Origin: Zeus faber
Lineage: Eukaryota; Chordata; Actinopteri; Zeiformes; Zeidae
Length of the DNA stretch: 64,000 nt
Direction: 5' to 3'
Assembly: GCA_960531495.1 (NCBI GenBank)
Contig: OY482846.1
Location: 45,934,761 to 45,998,760, forward strand
The position numbers were made by a program, and so were the translations under genes. The notes under the pieces are model-generated. The model ran no database searches. It was not told where the DNA came from and saw only the letters and a list, made by a program, of their open reading frames with translations. Shown here one piece after another: positions 24,150 to 61,760 of the stretch (the stretch's first letter is position 1; every line of letters begins with the position of its first letter).

Positions 24150-25900
24150 TACAATGTCAAAGCTAGACAATATGAGAGTGTATTTGCTAGTGCAGAGTAC
24201 CCCAGGTAAACACCCTCCAGGGAAGTTGTCCTCATCAGGCGTGATCCAGGTAGCTCGCAGCAGCCTGACTTCCCCCCCCTTCTGGTTAATATCCAGGCGT
24301 CCTGGACCAGTGCTAAGGGGTGGAGGCAGGGTGAGAGGCAAGCTAACAGGACGGGTGTGGTTAACCAAAATGCAAGCCTGTAAAAATGGTCTTGATTCAA
24401 ACATTTCTACAGAAGTAGCAGCTCTCATTTCCGCAGGTAGGGCGTTCCAGAGTACTGGGGCCCGGGGTGAGAGTGTTCTGGAGAACTCTCTGAATCGCTA
24501 AAAAACAGCAGGGTGTGAGCGTAAGGCTTGAGATGGTACATAAGGTGCCGCTAAGTCACTAAGATAGGAAGGTGCTCGGCCGTGTAGTATTCTATAGGTA
24601 AGTAGCAAAACCTTAAGGTATAGGGCTAATATGGCCAAACTTTCTAGTCCTATTCAAGATTTTTAGCCGCTGTGTTTTGTACAAACTGGAGGCTTTCAAT
24701 AGTAAACATCGGAAAGCCAGAAATCAACACATTTTAATGATCTAAGTGGGATGTTACAAATGCATGGACTACGGTCTCTGCATCACTCGTGGTTAGAGGG
24801 GGTGGTATCTTAGCAATATCGCAAAGAAGGAAAAAATGCAATTCTGCAATGACGTTATGTTCTTAATATGCAGTTCAAAAGAGAGAGTGGGGTCGAATAT
24901 AACTCCTAATTCTTTTGCTGAGTTGCTTTGCGTAATAGAACAGCTTTCAAAGTTCAGAGTGGTGTCCTTGACCAGGTGCCTGAGGTCTGGCAGGACCAAT
25001 AACCAGCGTCTTCGTTTTCTCAGAGTTGAGGAGCAAGAAACTCTGAAACAAGACATGCACGGTTTAATTTCAGCGAGACCCATCTCTAGAGTACGACAAT
25101 TTAGCGCGGGTTAGTTCTAAGGGCATGTATCGTTGGGTATCATCAGAATAACAATGATCATTAACCACTTTCGTGAGCGCCGTCTCAGCGGAGTGGAGCG
25201 CTCTGAATCCGGACCGAAATAATTCAACCAGATCGCTAGAGGACGTCTGATCAGTAATCTGTTGTGCTATCATTCTTTTCAAGAATTTTAGAGATGAAGT
25301 GGAGGTTTAAGACTGGCCTATAATTGCGAAGACTCTCAGGGTCGTCGAGGTTGGATTACATTTTTTTTTTTTTTTTTTTTAAGTAAGGGTCTAATCATGG
25401 CTGTCTTAAAAGCCGTGCAGTGCAGTGCCAGAGGAGAGCGCGTGAGATAATAATGTTAAGAAGAGATGGTCCCAGAATTGGAAACGACTCTTTAACGAGC
25501 TTTCTAGGCAGTTGGTCGGGTAAATATGTTTTTATGTTTTGCTGCACTTACCAACTGTGATCGTTTCAATAGATACTGCATCAAGGTGTGAGAGGTTATC
25601 TATACCACCTGCCTTAGTGCCTGTTTCTCTCTCACTAATGGAAGGATTCGATTGGCGTTAAGGCCGAGTGCCATTAGTCTGTTCTCTTCTCAGTTAAATT
25701 TTCTGAGTAAAGAATTGCATTAAGTCATTCGCTGTAAAGGCGGAGCTGTTGGGGATAGGCTGTTGTTGGGTAAATACGTTTTTAGGGTTTTTGGCGGAAC
25801 ACTTGAAGCTAAGTTGCACGACATTTACGCCCAAGTTTCCCACAGGATTGCTTAAGTGCTCGGGTCTCATCTGTAAATCAAGGCGTTGGTTTCCTGACCC
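24150..25900 (-). pseudogene. Decayed L2-like LINE reverse transcriptase
   Basis: Read on the - strand from about 25900 downward, pieces of an L2/CR1-type ORF2 appear in order. They are a finger region near 25500-25400, IAQQITDQTSSSDLVELF and SGFRALHSAETALTKVVND (about 25280-25140), LNSEKTK..LVIGP (about 25040), SNSAKELGVIFDPTLSF with HIKNIT (about 24930-24860), and a thumb remnant. The C-terminal WNALPAEMRAATSVEMFESR lies at about 24460-24390. Frameshifts and stops separate the pieces, and the central catalytic FADD-type region looks deleted or unrecognisable. It is a dead copy antisense to raph1. Confidence 0.85.
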
Positions 25901-28857
25901 GCGATTTTATTCTTAGGTTTGCCACTGTCTCTCAAGCGTTACAGAGGGACGCATCACATTTGATTGTGAGGTTATCAATGGGACCTTCGCAAAATGGAGA
26001 AGAAGCAACAGCTGTGGGCAGTTGGTCACAAAGCGCAGTAGCGGTGAAGGCACTAATGTTATCACCTCACACCTACCAACATCCACCTTCATCTATGCGC
26101 GCTCTCTCCTGCTCTTCATTCCGTTTGCCACTCAATTCCTGTCTGTTTTTCCATCTCCCTCCCTTCTGTGTATCCCCGTCTCTGTCTGTCTTTCCCTCTC
26201 CCCTTCCTCTCCTTACCAAATTGGCCGTGTATGCCAATGCGTCGGAGTGTCTCGTGTGTTGTTCTGCGACTGATTGCGCTCTCGCCAGTCTGTGGCTTGC
26301 GCAAGCGGAGTCCTTTTGTCCGTGTGTATCTGTGTGTGTCTGCCTGGCCATGACGTTTCCTCCTCCACTCGCAGGCTGCCGCTTCTGCTTCGCTAATGAC
26401 ACCGGAGCCGTGGTTTTTGGCGATCGGTGCCCATCCTCCTTTATTCTTTCCGTAATAGTTTGCCCCTTTCCTCCGTTTAAGCGCCTGCCCATCACCGCCG
26501 CTCCCCTCTCATTGGCCTTTTAACCACTCACCCACTTATCTTTTTATCCATGGCTTTACATTTTGACTCCTCGTGCACCGTTCTCAATGGGAATCATTTT
26601 GGATCTGTTTGAGAACTATATCTTATGCCTGTCACGTGTTTTAAACCTCTAGCGATGAATGCAAGTTTTTCTGACCGTTGGCTGCCTCTGTTTTACACTG
26701 CCCAGCGTTGAATATATGTCGCAAAGTCTTAAGGACAACCTAGTTGATGCAGGAAATCCCAGGACACAGTATGAGCCTTCCCGTTTCATTGATGGGGCAA
26801 CCCATTCACACAAAAGCGCTACTGGACTCCAGAAGTCACCGTTCCTTTAGGAAGTATATGTCTTTCGTCGACTCGTCTTCTCCGTCAACGCGCTGCAGAG
26901 AACCGGGCCGGAACAGTCCGCCGTCCCGTCCGTGTCAGCACCGAGTAGCCGATCCTAGCGGCTCGTGGTGGACTCCTCCTCCCCTGGCGGCTCGCGGGGA
27001 ACTTGTGCTCGAGTTCCAATCGGCCTCTCTTATTTACTGTCCCTTTACGGAGTAACCAATCGGTTGTCGTCCGCTGTCCTCGCCCATTGGCAACAGCTGT
27101 GTTTCGTTGTCATCAGCTGGGTCTTGCTGATTAGCGCCTAACCATACGGAAAACTACCCACCAGCAAAAACATTGATCCCACTGTCCCAAATACTCCATG
27201 ATACACACCCCCATATTACAGGTCAACATGCATAAATGAGCATACTAATATTAACAGTCACCCAATAAAACACACAGGGCCCACACGACATATACACACA
27301 CATTACACACATCCACAACTGTCAGCTACGTAAACACAACCTCAGTCTACCGCTATCGCGGCCGCCGAGCAACTCCAATCTGAATGTGTTTGGGATCAAA
27401 ACGCCTTGCGTAAAGATTTGGGGAGGAAAGGGGTGTCGCTACGTCAACACAGGGCAGTACAACACCCCTATTGTTTATTATTTCTGTATTTCGTGTTCAG
27501 GCCAATTTGAAAAGGCAGAAGCACCAATGCCTTGTCATCCACTTAACATATACAATATACAACAAAAATAAGTAACTTTGACAATTTTTTTTTTTTTACC
27601 ATAGCAGTAAGTGGGACCAGGAAATAATTTCAAGGAAGCCTTCTCACAATCATTTCAGTTTTCCAAAACATGAAGATAGACAATATTAACAAGTGTGAGC
27701 TATCATCAGGAAAACGCCTGTCACACACTTGTATGTAAGTGTCCGTGTCGCTTGGAGTGTACATCCTTGTGTTTGACTCAGTAAATCACTGCATATCACC
27801 CCAGTTTCTGGTGTGCTGTGCACGTGTCTGTCTGCCATGGGAGCCAATGAGAAAATATAATGGACACGAGGGGAGGAAAAAAAGAGGTCGAGATGTGGAA
27901 ATAGGAACGGATTGGAGCAGAAATGAGCCAGCAGCCATAGAGGCCTGGAAATTACAAGGTACGGACACGACGAGATGTGATAGTGTGTTATGTCTCATAG
28001 GCAATTAAACCCTTGAGAGCAGCAATATAGTCCTTACCATTTCACGGACGTTGTCAGTTTTGAGTGCCTGGAGAATTAACGTGTGCATAAAAATGTACGG
28101 TATGTGTGCACACAGGGGCGTCATAATGACATATTAATACTTGCGTGCGTGTTCGCCTTTAACTACGTGTGTTTATGGGCCACCACGGCTACGATGGCTA
28201 TCAGTCGGGGGTGGCGGTGCAGGGTAAGGGGCTGTGTTGATGAGAGGTTGAGGAAAAATGCAGTCATCCTCCAGTATTTACACCACTCCCTTGTGCATCT
28301 TTGACAAATAAGCCATTTTAGAACCAAAAGTCCAACATCTTGTTTATAATGGTAATTGGCAATAAGTGAGTCACGACTGTGCAAGCTGGCACACCCACTC
28401 AGCATGAAATAAAACCTCACAGTCATCATAGCTCCTTAGAACTTTCACTTTGCATTTCAGTGACTTGTGAGTCGTGACTTGTGAGAATATCTATCATGGC
28501 GTTGCTAATTTGTCGTTGTTTTACATTGAAGGGTATTGGCTAATTCCTGGGGCGAAGGTGTGCGAATGTGTCTCGATGTTTAAAACATCAAGAAAGTATT
28601 TGTCTTTATTTGATGTTGTGCGCTTTTCACTTCATCTATACACTCTTTTTCCACTCTCATTCAGTTTTCAAATATCTGTTTCCCTCTTTCGCTGTCTCCA
28701 GTCAGCAGCTGTGGGAGTTAAGTGGTCACACATTGTAGCGGGGCCGGCCTATAACAATTCCCATGCCTCCTGAATGACTCCAGTCAAAGCTATTTCCAGC
28801 CACTGACATACTAAATGTTTTACTTCTAGTCCGTCTTGGAGCTTGGTCTCCATCTGG

Positions 28858-28997
<140 letters not shown>

Positions 28998-31670
28998 CAT
29001 GCACATGCATGTACGTGCCCCACAAAGCTCACAAGAATGCCCACGCTGTGCTTGCAGCCATGCCTTCTATGAGAGAACTGGTAGTTTTGCGTAATCACCT
29101 GTCTGCTCCTTTCTTTTTTTCCTTTTTATCCGTTGACTTCTTGGCGCAGTGCTAGGCCACATCTTTAGACTCAAAATTTAGGATTTATTTTGATGAAAAT
29201 GTATTATTGTGATAATTTGTGGTTTGACGGGTGGAATAAATGGACTTGGATGCTCGAAAGGGGTGTGGGTGGGTGTGTTTGTGTGTGTGTGTGTTTGTGT
29301 GTGTGTTGCTATTATTGTAGAAGTATGAAATGAAAGCGCACTCGAGACTTTGTTCTTTTCTCGCCATCTTAGTCACAACTTTTCCAACCTTCTCCCGAAA
29401 CACACTCCTCCTTCTGCCGAAACACACAGGCAAACCGTGGATGGGTGGAGTGCGGGGTCCAAAAATAGCCCCATTTAGGATTGTTTGATGGAAACGTCTA
29501 CTCAGCCGCCTTGGCCCAAATATCAGGCCACAATAGTGTTTACAGAGCTAAGGTCATGCCCCCCACCCACGCCCCCGTGTTTCCTGCAGGATTTGAAATG
29601 TGAAGGATTCATTTGTGCTGCAAATGTTGACGCAAAATAATTTGAATGTCAGGTGGCAGCGCGGGGGGGCTGGTAGGTAAATGAAGGCTAGACCGGGGAG
29701 CGACGCCCTGATCCGATCCGCGGCACCACGTCCCATCCCCCAGTCATCGCCGTTTGTCAGAGAAGAATATTTTCCCCCTTTCCGCCGATTTCCACCCCCC
29801 CCCCCCCCCTCTCTCTTTTTCGTCATTTTGTCATCTGTTTGTTGAACCTTGAGGGACTGACCAAAAAAAAAAAAAACCTCCAAGACGGGTGTAAGTCCTC
29901 CTCGGTCTCGGTGCGCTTGTTTTTGAGCGTCCGCAGAGGTATTTTTGTCACAGATTGACATGTGATCAAAACCCTCAAAGCGCTCTCGTGGTCACCATGT
30001 CCACGCGAACGAAATCGCCATCGTTACGGACGCAAATTATTTTGACAGGCGTTGAGCGCGTGATCGACCGACGCCCCGTGGTATTTTAATGCAGCATGTT
30101 ACTTCATGGCGAGAGGACTGAGTCTGTCCATCAATAAGGCCCAGTGAGAAACCTGTAGTACGAGACCAGGACGAACCATACGGAACGATTCCTCCTGGCG
30201 TGTGATTAATTGTCCGAAATTTCTCCGTTTGTTCCCTGTTGAACGTTGCTTTTGTGTTCCTTGTTTCTCAAGGCCAAACGGGGTGCTGAGTTTCACCGCT
30301 CGATACAAACACATGTCGGGTTAGACATCTGTTTTGCAATAAACATTCTGGGATGAGTGATTTGCTCTAAAGATAGACAGCTGCCCCCCCTTCTCCTCTC
30401 CTTCTCTTTCTTCTCCTCTGCGTCGGGCGCTTTTTCTTCTGTCGAAGATTTAGAGCGGCGCGCTTTCCCGTAATGTGCCCCTCCAATCTCTCAATCTCCT
30501 CTCAGTTGATCCTCTTCACGTATCTCTCTCTCTCTCTCTCTCTCTCCCCCCCCGTTTGATGTTCTTTTGGCCACCAAGGCCTCCACTTCTGCGGTGAGGT
30601 TGCTTGGCCACAAGCTTTTACAAGTGTGACACATGGGGGAAATGAAATGGCTGCGTTTGGCCCCGTGTGCCGCGCCGAGGCTGCCGAGACGACAGGCTTG
30701 GCCCCGTCCCCTTGAGTTTAACACTCACCCGGTAGACAAAGTGGCGACGGATGAGGGCCTATCATGGACGGACAAGACAGCAGGAAGGAGGGGGTTGCGA
30801 GGGAGGGTCCCGGCGGTATTAGGAGAGGAGCGGGTCATCTTTGTTTGGTATGCCAAGAGGGCCGTGGGAGGGCACTTATGCTCTCGCAAACGCAATGTGT
30901 GTTTTGAGTCAAGCCCGATAAGCTTAAAAGCAGTGCCCCAGGTGGTAATTCACTTAAATCTGCAGCAGCATCTGCTGCCGAGGCCGTGATTCCATTACAA
31001 CTCGGCCGGCGCAGGCTTTCTGTGTTCCGAGTCCGTTTCTACACTTCTATTTAAATTGTCTGTCTGTTATGGGTATGACAATATATTGTGGCGCAATATG
31101 ATATGACCATGTCCATCATGGAGCTGAAAAATGGACTAATCAAAAGAAATAAGAAAAGAAATAGCTGAGAAAAACGATTTGTTTTTGCGTAATAAGTATA
31201 GAAGAAATAGTCTGCCGTCGTCATTTATTTCCATTCTGATTTTGTTGAAAATATTGCGACACATAAATACATGTCTGCCCTGTGTGTGTAAATGACTGCT
31301 ATTATCATGAATGGCAGGCTTATCGCTGATTCGACGCAGCAGTTTCAAGTGGCCGACGGTGCAACTCTCATGTTTTATGGCTTTACTGCATTTGCCTATG
31401 AATTAACTGCCTGCGCCACTCGAGTAGAATCGCCGAGAGCGCTCCGGCCAGTTCCTCTCACAGGCAACTAATCATCCCTTCATATAGCTGGTCTTTCAGA
31501 CAGATTCCGGGCGCCCTAAAGAGAGTGCTCTACATGTGGCTAGGGAGCTTCAAATACAGATGTCTCATAGAGGACATCCAAACAGACAAAAGGTTACTGT
31601 CATAGATTGGGGAGGGGGCGTTCCTTTGGCTTTGGGTGACTGTATTCACTTTTCCGGTATGCTGACATTA

Positions 31671-33196
31671 CACTACCCACAAAAAGTTAGGGATATTTGG
31701 CTTTCATGTGACATTTATGGAAAATGTAAAAAGTTCACGCTACAGTGATATTATATCATGAAAGTAGGGCATTTAAGTAGAAGCATGCAGTGGTGATTTC
31801 CTCATCTCAAACAATTTATTGAAACAAAAGCCAACAACAGTGGTGGGTTTACCACAACAAAAAATGTCAATGTCTCAATAACTTGTCATGTGCCCTTGAG
31901 CATCAATTACAGCTTGACAACGACGTCTCATGCTGTTCACAAGTCGACCTATTGTCTGCTGAGGCATGGCCCCCCACTCTTATTGAAGGGCGGCCCTCAG
32001 GTCATTGAGGTTCTGGGGAACAGAGTTACGAGTCTCTACACGGCGACTCAGCTGATCCCATAGGTTTTCTATGGGATTCAGGTCTGGAGAAAGTGCAGGC
32101 CACTCCATTTGAGGTGCCCCAGTCTCCTGCAGCCGTTCCCTAATGATGCGACCTTGATGAGCTGGAGCATTGTCGTCCATAAGGATGAAATGAGGCCTGT
32201 GTTGTTCATGCAGGGGCACAATGACTGGATTAATGATGTTATTCAGGTAGTATGGGCTTGTCACTGTACCATTCACAAAGTGTAGGGCAGTTCTGAATTG
32301 ACTAGACACACCTGCCCACACTGTAACACCACCACCACCACCAAAGGCTCGTCTTGTGACAACAGTGGCTGATGCATAGCGCTCTCCTTGACGTCTCCAA
32401 CATCGTTGGCGGCCATCATTTCTGCTCAACGTGAATGGACTTTCATCGGAGAACAGCACTGAGGCCACTGGTCCCTCTTCCAGCGTAAATGCTCCCTGGC
32501 CCATGCAAGAAGATGATGCCTATGCCTGGTGGTGTGTGGTCAGGTACCCTTGCAGGTCGTCTGGCTCGCAGTCCACGCTGATGTAAACGGTTTCGGTCTG
32601 ACGTCACACTTGGGTGCCTCTCACCTCCCTTAAATGTGCCTGGAGTTGAGTGGCATCATCATCCGGTTCCGCAGGGCACTGTTCACAATGAAGCGCTCAT
32701 CAATGTGGGATGTGGCCAAAGGACGTCCACTTCTATGCCTTTCTGTGACTCCTCCAGTCTCTGTATCTCTGTTGCAACCTGCTGATGACACTCTGTGACA
32801 CTCTAAGCTCAGTGGCCACTTCCTTTTGAGAACATCCTGTTTGAAGCCTCGCAAGCGAGCTACTGTTGATCAATTGTTAGGTGTCGTCTTGGTCTCATGA
32901 TGTCAATATGTGAACAGCATGATGAAGAGGACTGTTTTAATACCAATTCTAATTGAACCAGGACATTTATTGGTCGATTCATGGATCAAACACCTGTTGT
33001 GAATTTTGCCGTTCAGCTCCTTGTTAGAGAACAGCAAGTTGTGCAAAAAGTACTGAAACATTGAACAGTTGGACATGCGCATTCAAAAGTTTAGAGAAGG
33101 TCAAATTAAGTTCACCTGTAAAGGTTATAGTGCATTTTAGGTTCATCCTGAAATTTCACCCGAAAGCCGAATATTCCTAACTTTTTGTGAGTAGTG
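31671..33196 (-). mobile_element. Tc1/mariner element with intact ends and decayed DD34E transposase
   Basis: The terminal inverted repeats are about 35 bp with three mismatches. The left one starts CACTACCCACAAAAAGTTAG, the right one is its complement ending at 33196, and TA flanks both sides (31669-31670, 33197-33198). The - strand open frame 31980-32504 (174 codons) carries FSDESPFTL, LMDDNAPAHQ and SPDLNPIENLWD. The second Asp and the Glu are separated by 34 residues, the DD34E signature of Tc1-like transposases. Helix-turn-helix and linker pieces (GGVTERHRSGRPLATSH) lie at 32630-32854 in another frame, so the full protein is broken. The copy looks fairly young. Confidence 0.92.
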
Positions 33197-34000
33197 TATG
33201 TGTGATACATATCTATTGCCATCTGTCGTATATGTTGCCACCAGTCTAAACCCATGAAGGGATAACTGGCGAACAGAACCACAATGTGAGCTGAGGTTAC
33301 TGCACATTTTCACACAATGTCAAAAGAGCAAGCTCACTTTAGTTAAATATTTGAGTCGTTGAATGTTAAAAAAAAATAATGGAAAAAATGAAGAAAAAGC
33401 CAAACCAATGCAACAAAATCTCCAGGTTGTTCACACTTGATCACCCTGAATGAAGTAAACTTTTTTATGGTTGTGTGGTGGAAAATAAATGATTTAAGAT
33501 AAAATGTTTGTCAAAACAACAGTTATACGATAAAAAAATATATATATTAAAAAAAATTGCATAAAGTAGGCTTTTCAACATTAGCTTCTTTGGTTTTACT
33601 CCTCTTCTGGTTCCTTGTGACCGTCTCCTAAAGAATCCATGGTATAAATCAGATGGATCTAAAACAGAATGATGTCATCTGAAATTCTTTCCCGTTCTGG
33701 CTTCCCTTCTCTCAGTCGCTCATCCAATCAATCCACCGTTTCACCCGCTCCTACAGAGCCCGGCGGCGAGCGATGTCTCATTGACGACCGAGTGCGGCTG
33801 CTATAAGGAGCGCGCCGCGATGGGGGGGGGGGGGGGGGTGAGGAATTCGGCGGCGGCGCATCCAGGCCATTTCCTGTGTGGACTTCCGCACACGTGTTCG
33901 CCAGTGTCCCACGCTCGCACATAAATCAGGGAAATTTTGTTTGTACAAATACCGCTTCATATCTTTTAATAAGTGGGGAAGCTGTTTATCATCATGAAAT

Positions 34001-34003
<3 letters not shown>

Positions 34004-34044
<41 letters not shown>
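34004..34044. repeat. (CA)n microsatellite
   Basis: About 20 CA units. Confidence 0.97.
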
Positions 34045-34045
<1 letters not shown>

Positions 34046-34779
34046 GCGCATGTATCACAGTCACAACTTTAGCTGGCGTAACAGCCGTAGCGACACACTT
34101 GCACAAATGGAGACACGGTCGCCGGCTGTGCTATCTGGAATGTGAATTATTTTAGGTCCCAAACAGGCTCCCCCTCAGCTGCTGTTTGTGTGCGTTTTTA
34201 GTTTTTTTTTTTTTTTACTTAATTGGAATTGCAGGCACCGTTGTGTTTCCATGTTATTTGCAAATCACTACATTCCGTTTTAATGATAAAGAACTGAAGT
34301 GGTTTTTTTTGTTTTTCCCTCAATTATCAAATGCATCCTTAAAAAGTAATGTGGCCTTAAATACTAACACACACAGACATGAGCAATGCAGAGGTTTTAA
34401 GTGGATCAAAGGGTGGTCGGAAGAGTTAATCCTGGCCTTGTGCGGATCCCGGTAATGACTGCCACCACACAGCAGGCCCAACAGAGGGGAACAACACCCC
34501 CACAGAACATCAATGGAGGAGGATTACCCGCGGCATGACCAAGCTCTACTAGGACGTGGTGGTAGTGGACCGTACCAAGATGAAGGCAATACTTTTGATT
34601 TGCGTGATGGCGGTTTTTTTTTCTTTTTTATTATTATTTCAACGTTTCAGTGAATGGATTTTCATTGTCGCCGTCCATTTTCACTCATATATGATGAGGG
34701 TGTGATTTTGACTCCTTAAATGTCAGAAAAAACTAGCGGAGTTTTCTTTAGCGGTCGGTTGAGCGGTGATTGTGTAACC

Positions 34780-35090
34780 GAGAAGGCGGCTCTCGGACAT
34801 ACTGTACGTGTGCGTCACCGAAAGCGTCCCGCCTAATCTGGGGCATCTGGCCGGGGCGTCCCTTCCTCTTCCTGTGATCCCACGTCTTCCTCCCGGGCCA
34901 CGCTCGTCTCGGCCGGCCGAGTTAACATATCTCCGCTCGGGCTGGCACGCAAACGTGTTAATGATTCCCTGCGTCACGTCGACACGGCTGCTCCCCCGGG
35001 CGGCCCGGCGTGGCTCCCTGACTGACCCAGCAGGGGGCGCCGCAAGGGAGCTGGGTGGTGGCGCGGTGCACTCCGCAATGAGATCAGGGG
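34780..35090. promoter_or_regulatory. CpG-rich patch with CTCF-like site
   Basis: This GC- and CpG-rich block lies 1 kb upstream of the first coding exon. Bases 35027-35040 read CCAGCAGGGGGCGC, which fits the CTCF core consensus CCASYAGRKGGCRS at every position. The block could be a proximal alternative promoter, enhancer or insulator. No donor site was clear enough to call an exon. Confidence 0.45.
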
Positions 35091-36011
35091 CCTCTTGAGT
35101 TTTACGATTCTGCCCCTTGAACCTAGCTTTACAAAAGGCGCTTTGAGTGTGTATGCTGTACCTCTTTCCCACTGTGGAGTATTTAACAGTGCCTCCACAA
35201 ACGGACAATTTACAAGTAAAGGCAATTTATTATGCTCTATTAATATTCTGATTTTCCAAGGGCCAAAATCACCTGCTGATGCCTCCGCTCTGCTGGCAGG
35301 ATGGCAGGCAGGAAGTGTTGGGTCTGTGTGCCTGGCTTTGAAAATTGAAGAACCACAGATTATCAGTTATCTATGCAACTTTCAGTTCAGGGGGGCATAC
35401 ATGTTCACCTTTATCTGTAATGGTTTTCTGCCTGAATGCCATAACAATCCAACACAAATTTACACACCTATGTTATTGATTGGCGACTGATTCGGCCGAC
35501 TACAGCACAAGAGGGCGGACACATTAGTATTCTGAAGGCACAGTTTGCCTCATATCCACTAGAAGGTGCTGCTCCACTGCTTTTGAACACGAAGCGCAAC
35601 TGGGCTCTCAGTTTTGGCTCACTGTGTTCTCTCTCTCTCTCTTGAGCCCAACATGACCAGTAACGCTCTGCTCGTCACTAGTTTAAATTCTGCCACGGGT
35701 GCAGAACGCCTGCACGTGCATTCGGACCCAGTGCGCCTTGGTGGGCCGCGTAATCAGTCTTTCCGTAATGTTCAGGTCAGTTATATTTGCCAGTGAGCTG
35801 AGCCACGCCCGCTCAGATACCCTGTGGGTGTCGCCCGCATCTCAGAGCAGCGGTTACAGGCGGTCGTGTTGGGTGTGTCAGCGGTCGATGGTATAGTCGA
35901 GACCGACAGGGGCGTTCCCCTCCACTCCCGCACTGCAAAGCATGTCCGCCAGGGGGTCTGTGGGGTTGCCATGGCAACTGGCCATGACGGTGGCACGATC
36001 CGTCCTGCTGC

Positions 36012-36015
<4 letters not shown>

Positions 36016-36051
<36 letters not shown>
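36016..36051. repeat. (GT)n tract upstream of coding exon 1
   Basis: About 18 GT units end 64 bp before the first coding exon. They are followed at once by a 29-bp block that recurs exactly at 36645-36673. Confidence 0.96.
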
Positions 36052-36052
<1 letters not shown>

Positions 36053-36115
36053 TGCATATACATAACAGGTCAAGTAAATATTCCCATGTTTTGTTTTGGT
36101 TTTTTTTGTCACCAG

Positions 36116-60393
<24,278 letters not shown>

Positions 60394-60504
60394 AATTGAG
60401 GGAGCTGACTTGTGACTGGATAGATACTGGATAGAAAAGGGTGGAGAGCTCACCAGACAGCCAGCCACATTCCTACCGTCTTGTGGGGATCACAGTTCAT
60501 ATGG

Positions 60505-60559
<55 letters not shown>
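60505..60559. repeat. (GT)n(AT)n compound microsatellite in 3' UTR
   Basis: About nine GT units followed by about 18 AT units. Confidence 0.96.
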
Positions 60560-60565
<6 letters not shown>

Positions 60566-61570
60566 CACCAAAAGCCAAACCAGATGTAGGTTCTAAATAA
60601 TTGTTTGTGAATCTTTTTTTTTATTATTATTATTTTTTTTTTTTTTATTGGAGTCACCGAAGGGTGGGGTTCATACCGACGGAGTCATTCGCATGAAGTT
60701 CAGGTAAAACCGTGAAAGTATGCACAGCTGACGTACAGAGGCTCCTCTGCGTGCGCCTCAGCTATCTGGACGGCTGCCGTTATCGTCCTTTGTGGCCAAA
60801 ACCTGGGATTTGTTTGCAAGTGGTATGTTGTGGTCCCGGTCTGAGACGCAAACCACGTACGTACGACAGAAGAAGGAAAAAAAAAAAACAAACGAGAAAA
60901 AAAACCAACCAACCGCTCAACAGACTCATCGGGGTCCTTCTGCTCGGGTGCCTGCATGTACCTCCTGATTAAAAACAAGCCACACAACACGAAGCTCTTC
61001 TGTTTGTGTGACCGTCTGGAGAGAGAGACGGCGAGTATGCTCATACCTGCTTTTTTTGTTGTTGTTTTGTTTATTTTATTTTTTTGAGTGTGCACGTTAT
61101 GTACATTTTAATTTGTGAGTCCGCAAATCCCTCGGAAGGTCTTTACGGGATTGGGATTGTTTTTAGTTTTGCTTTTCTATGAATTTATTTAATGATTGAT
61201 AAATGAAACGATTTTCTTTATAATTGTGTTGTTTTTTTTAAGAAGAGCGTTGATGGAGGATGAGGAGGGGAGGAAAAAAAAAAAGGCATTTGGGCAAAAC
61301 GGAATGTACTGGGAGAGTCGGACAATAAAAATGTTGAATTATTGCACATGCAGGCAAATTAAAGAAAGGTTGAAAGCGGTTTTAAAAAAAACAAACATTT
61401 TAATACTTTTTTTTTTCCTCTCTCTCTTGACGCATGGGAAGCGGTCGCATGCTGCTGATGTGTGGCGATGCAAGTTGAAGGAAAGCCTTATTCACAAACA
61501 ATTGCACAGATGTCTGCAAATTTCAAAGCAAAAACAAGATTATTCCGAGAGCCCGAACGCGCAACTGGAA

Positions 61571-61591
61571 GGGGGGGGGGGGGGGGGGGGG
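61571..61591 (+). repeat. G21 homopolymer in 3' UTR
   Basis: Twenty-one consecutive G on the sense strand, 26 bp before an AATAAA. Confidence 0.97.
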
Positions 61592-61616
61592 AATATTTGG
61601 TTTTGTTTTAATGCAA

Positions 61617-61622
61617 AATAAA
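61617..61622 (+). terminator. raph1: Proximal raph1 polyadenylation signal
   Basis: An AATAAA is followed 49 bp later by a long GT tract (61671 onward). A GU-rich downstream element is what cleavage-stimulation factor recognises, so this is a credible proximal site giving a 1.2 kb 3' UTR. Confidence 0.55.
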
Positions 61623-61667
61623 TGTGGCTTATAAGAGACTTTTTAAAGCCCTGCGGGGGGCCTGTTT

Positions 61668-61670
<3 letters not shown>

Positions 61671-61729
<59 letters not shown>

Positions 61730-61760
61730 GCGTGCGTGTGCCTGCGTGTGTGTGCGCGCG
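61671..61760. repeat. (TG)n with CG/CC interruptions
   Basis: Pure TG to about 61723, then TGCG variants. It may serve as the GU-rich element of the proximal poly(A) site. Confidence 0.96.

Noticed and set aside
26073..26523. Open frames of 140 and 187 codons in both strands
   Set aside because: Composition is CT-rich low complexity with no domain, splice context or conservation signal.
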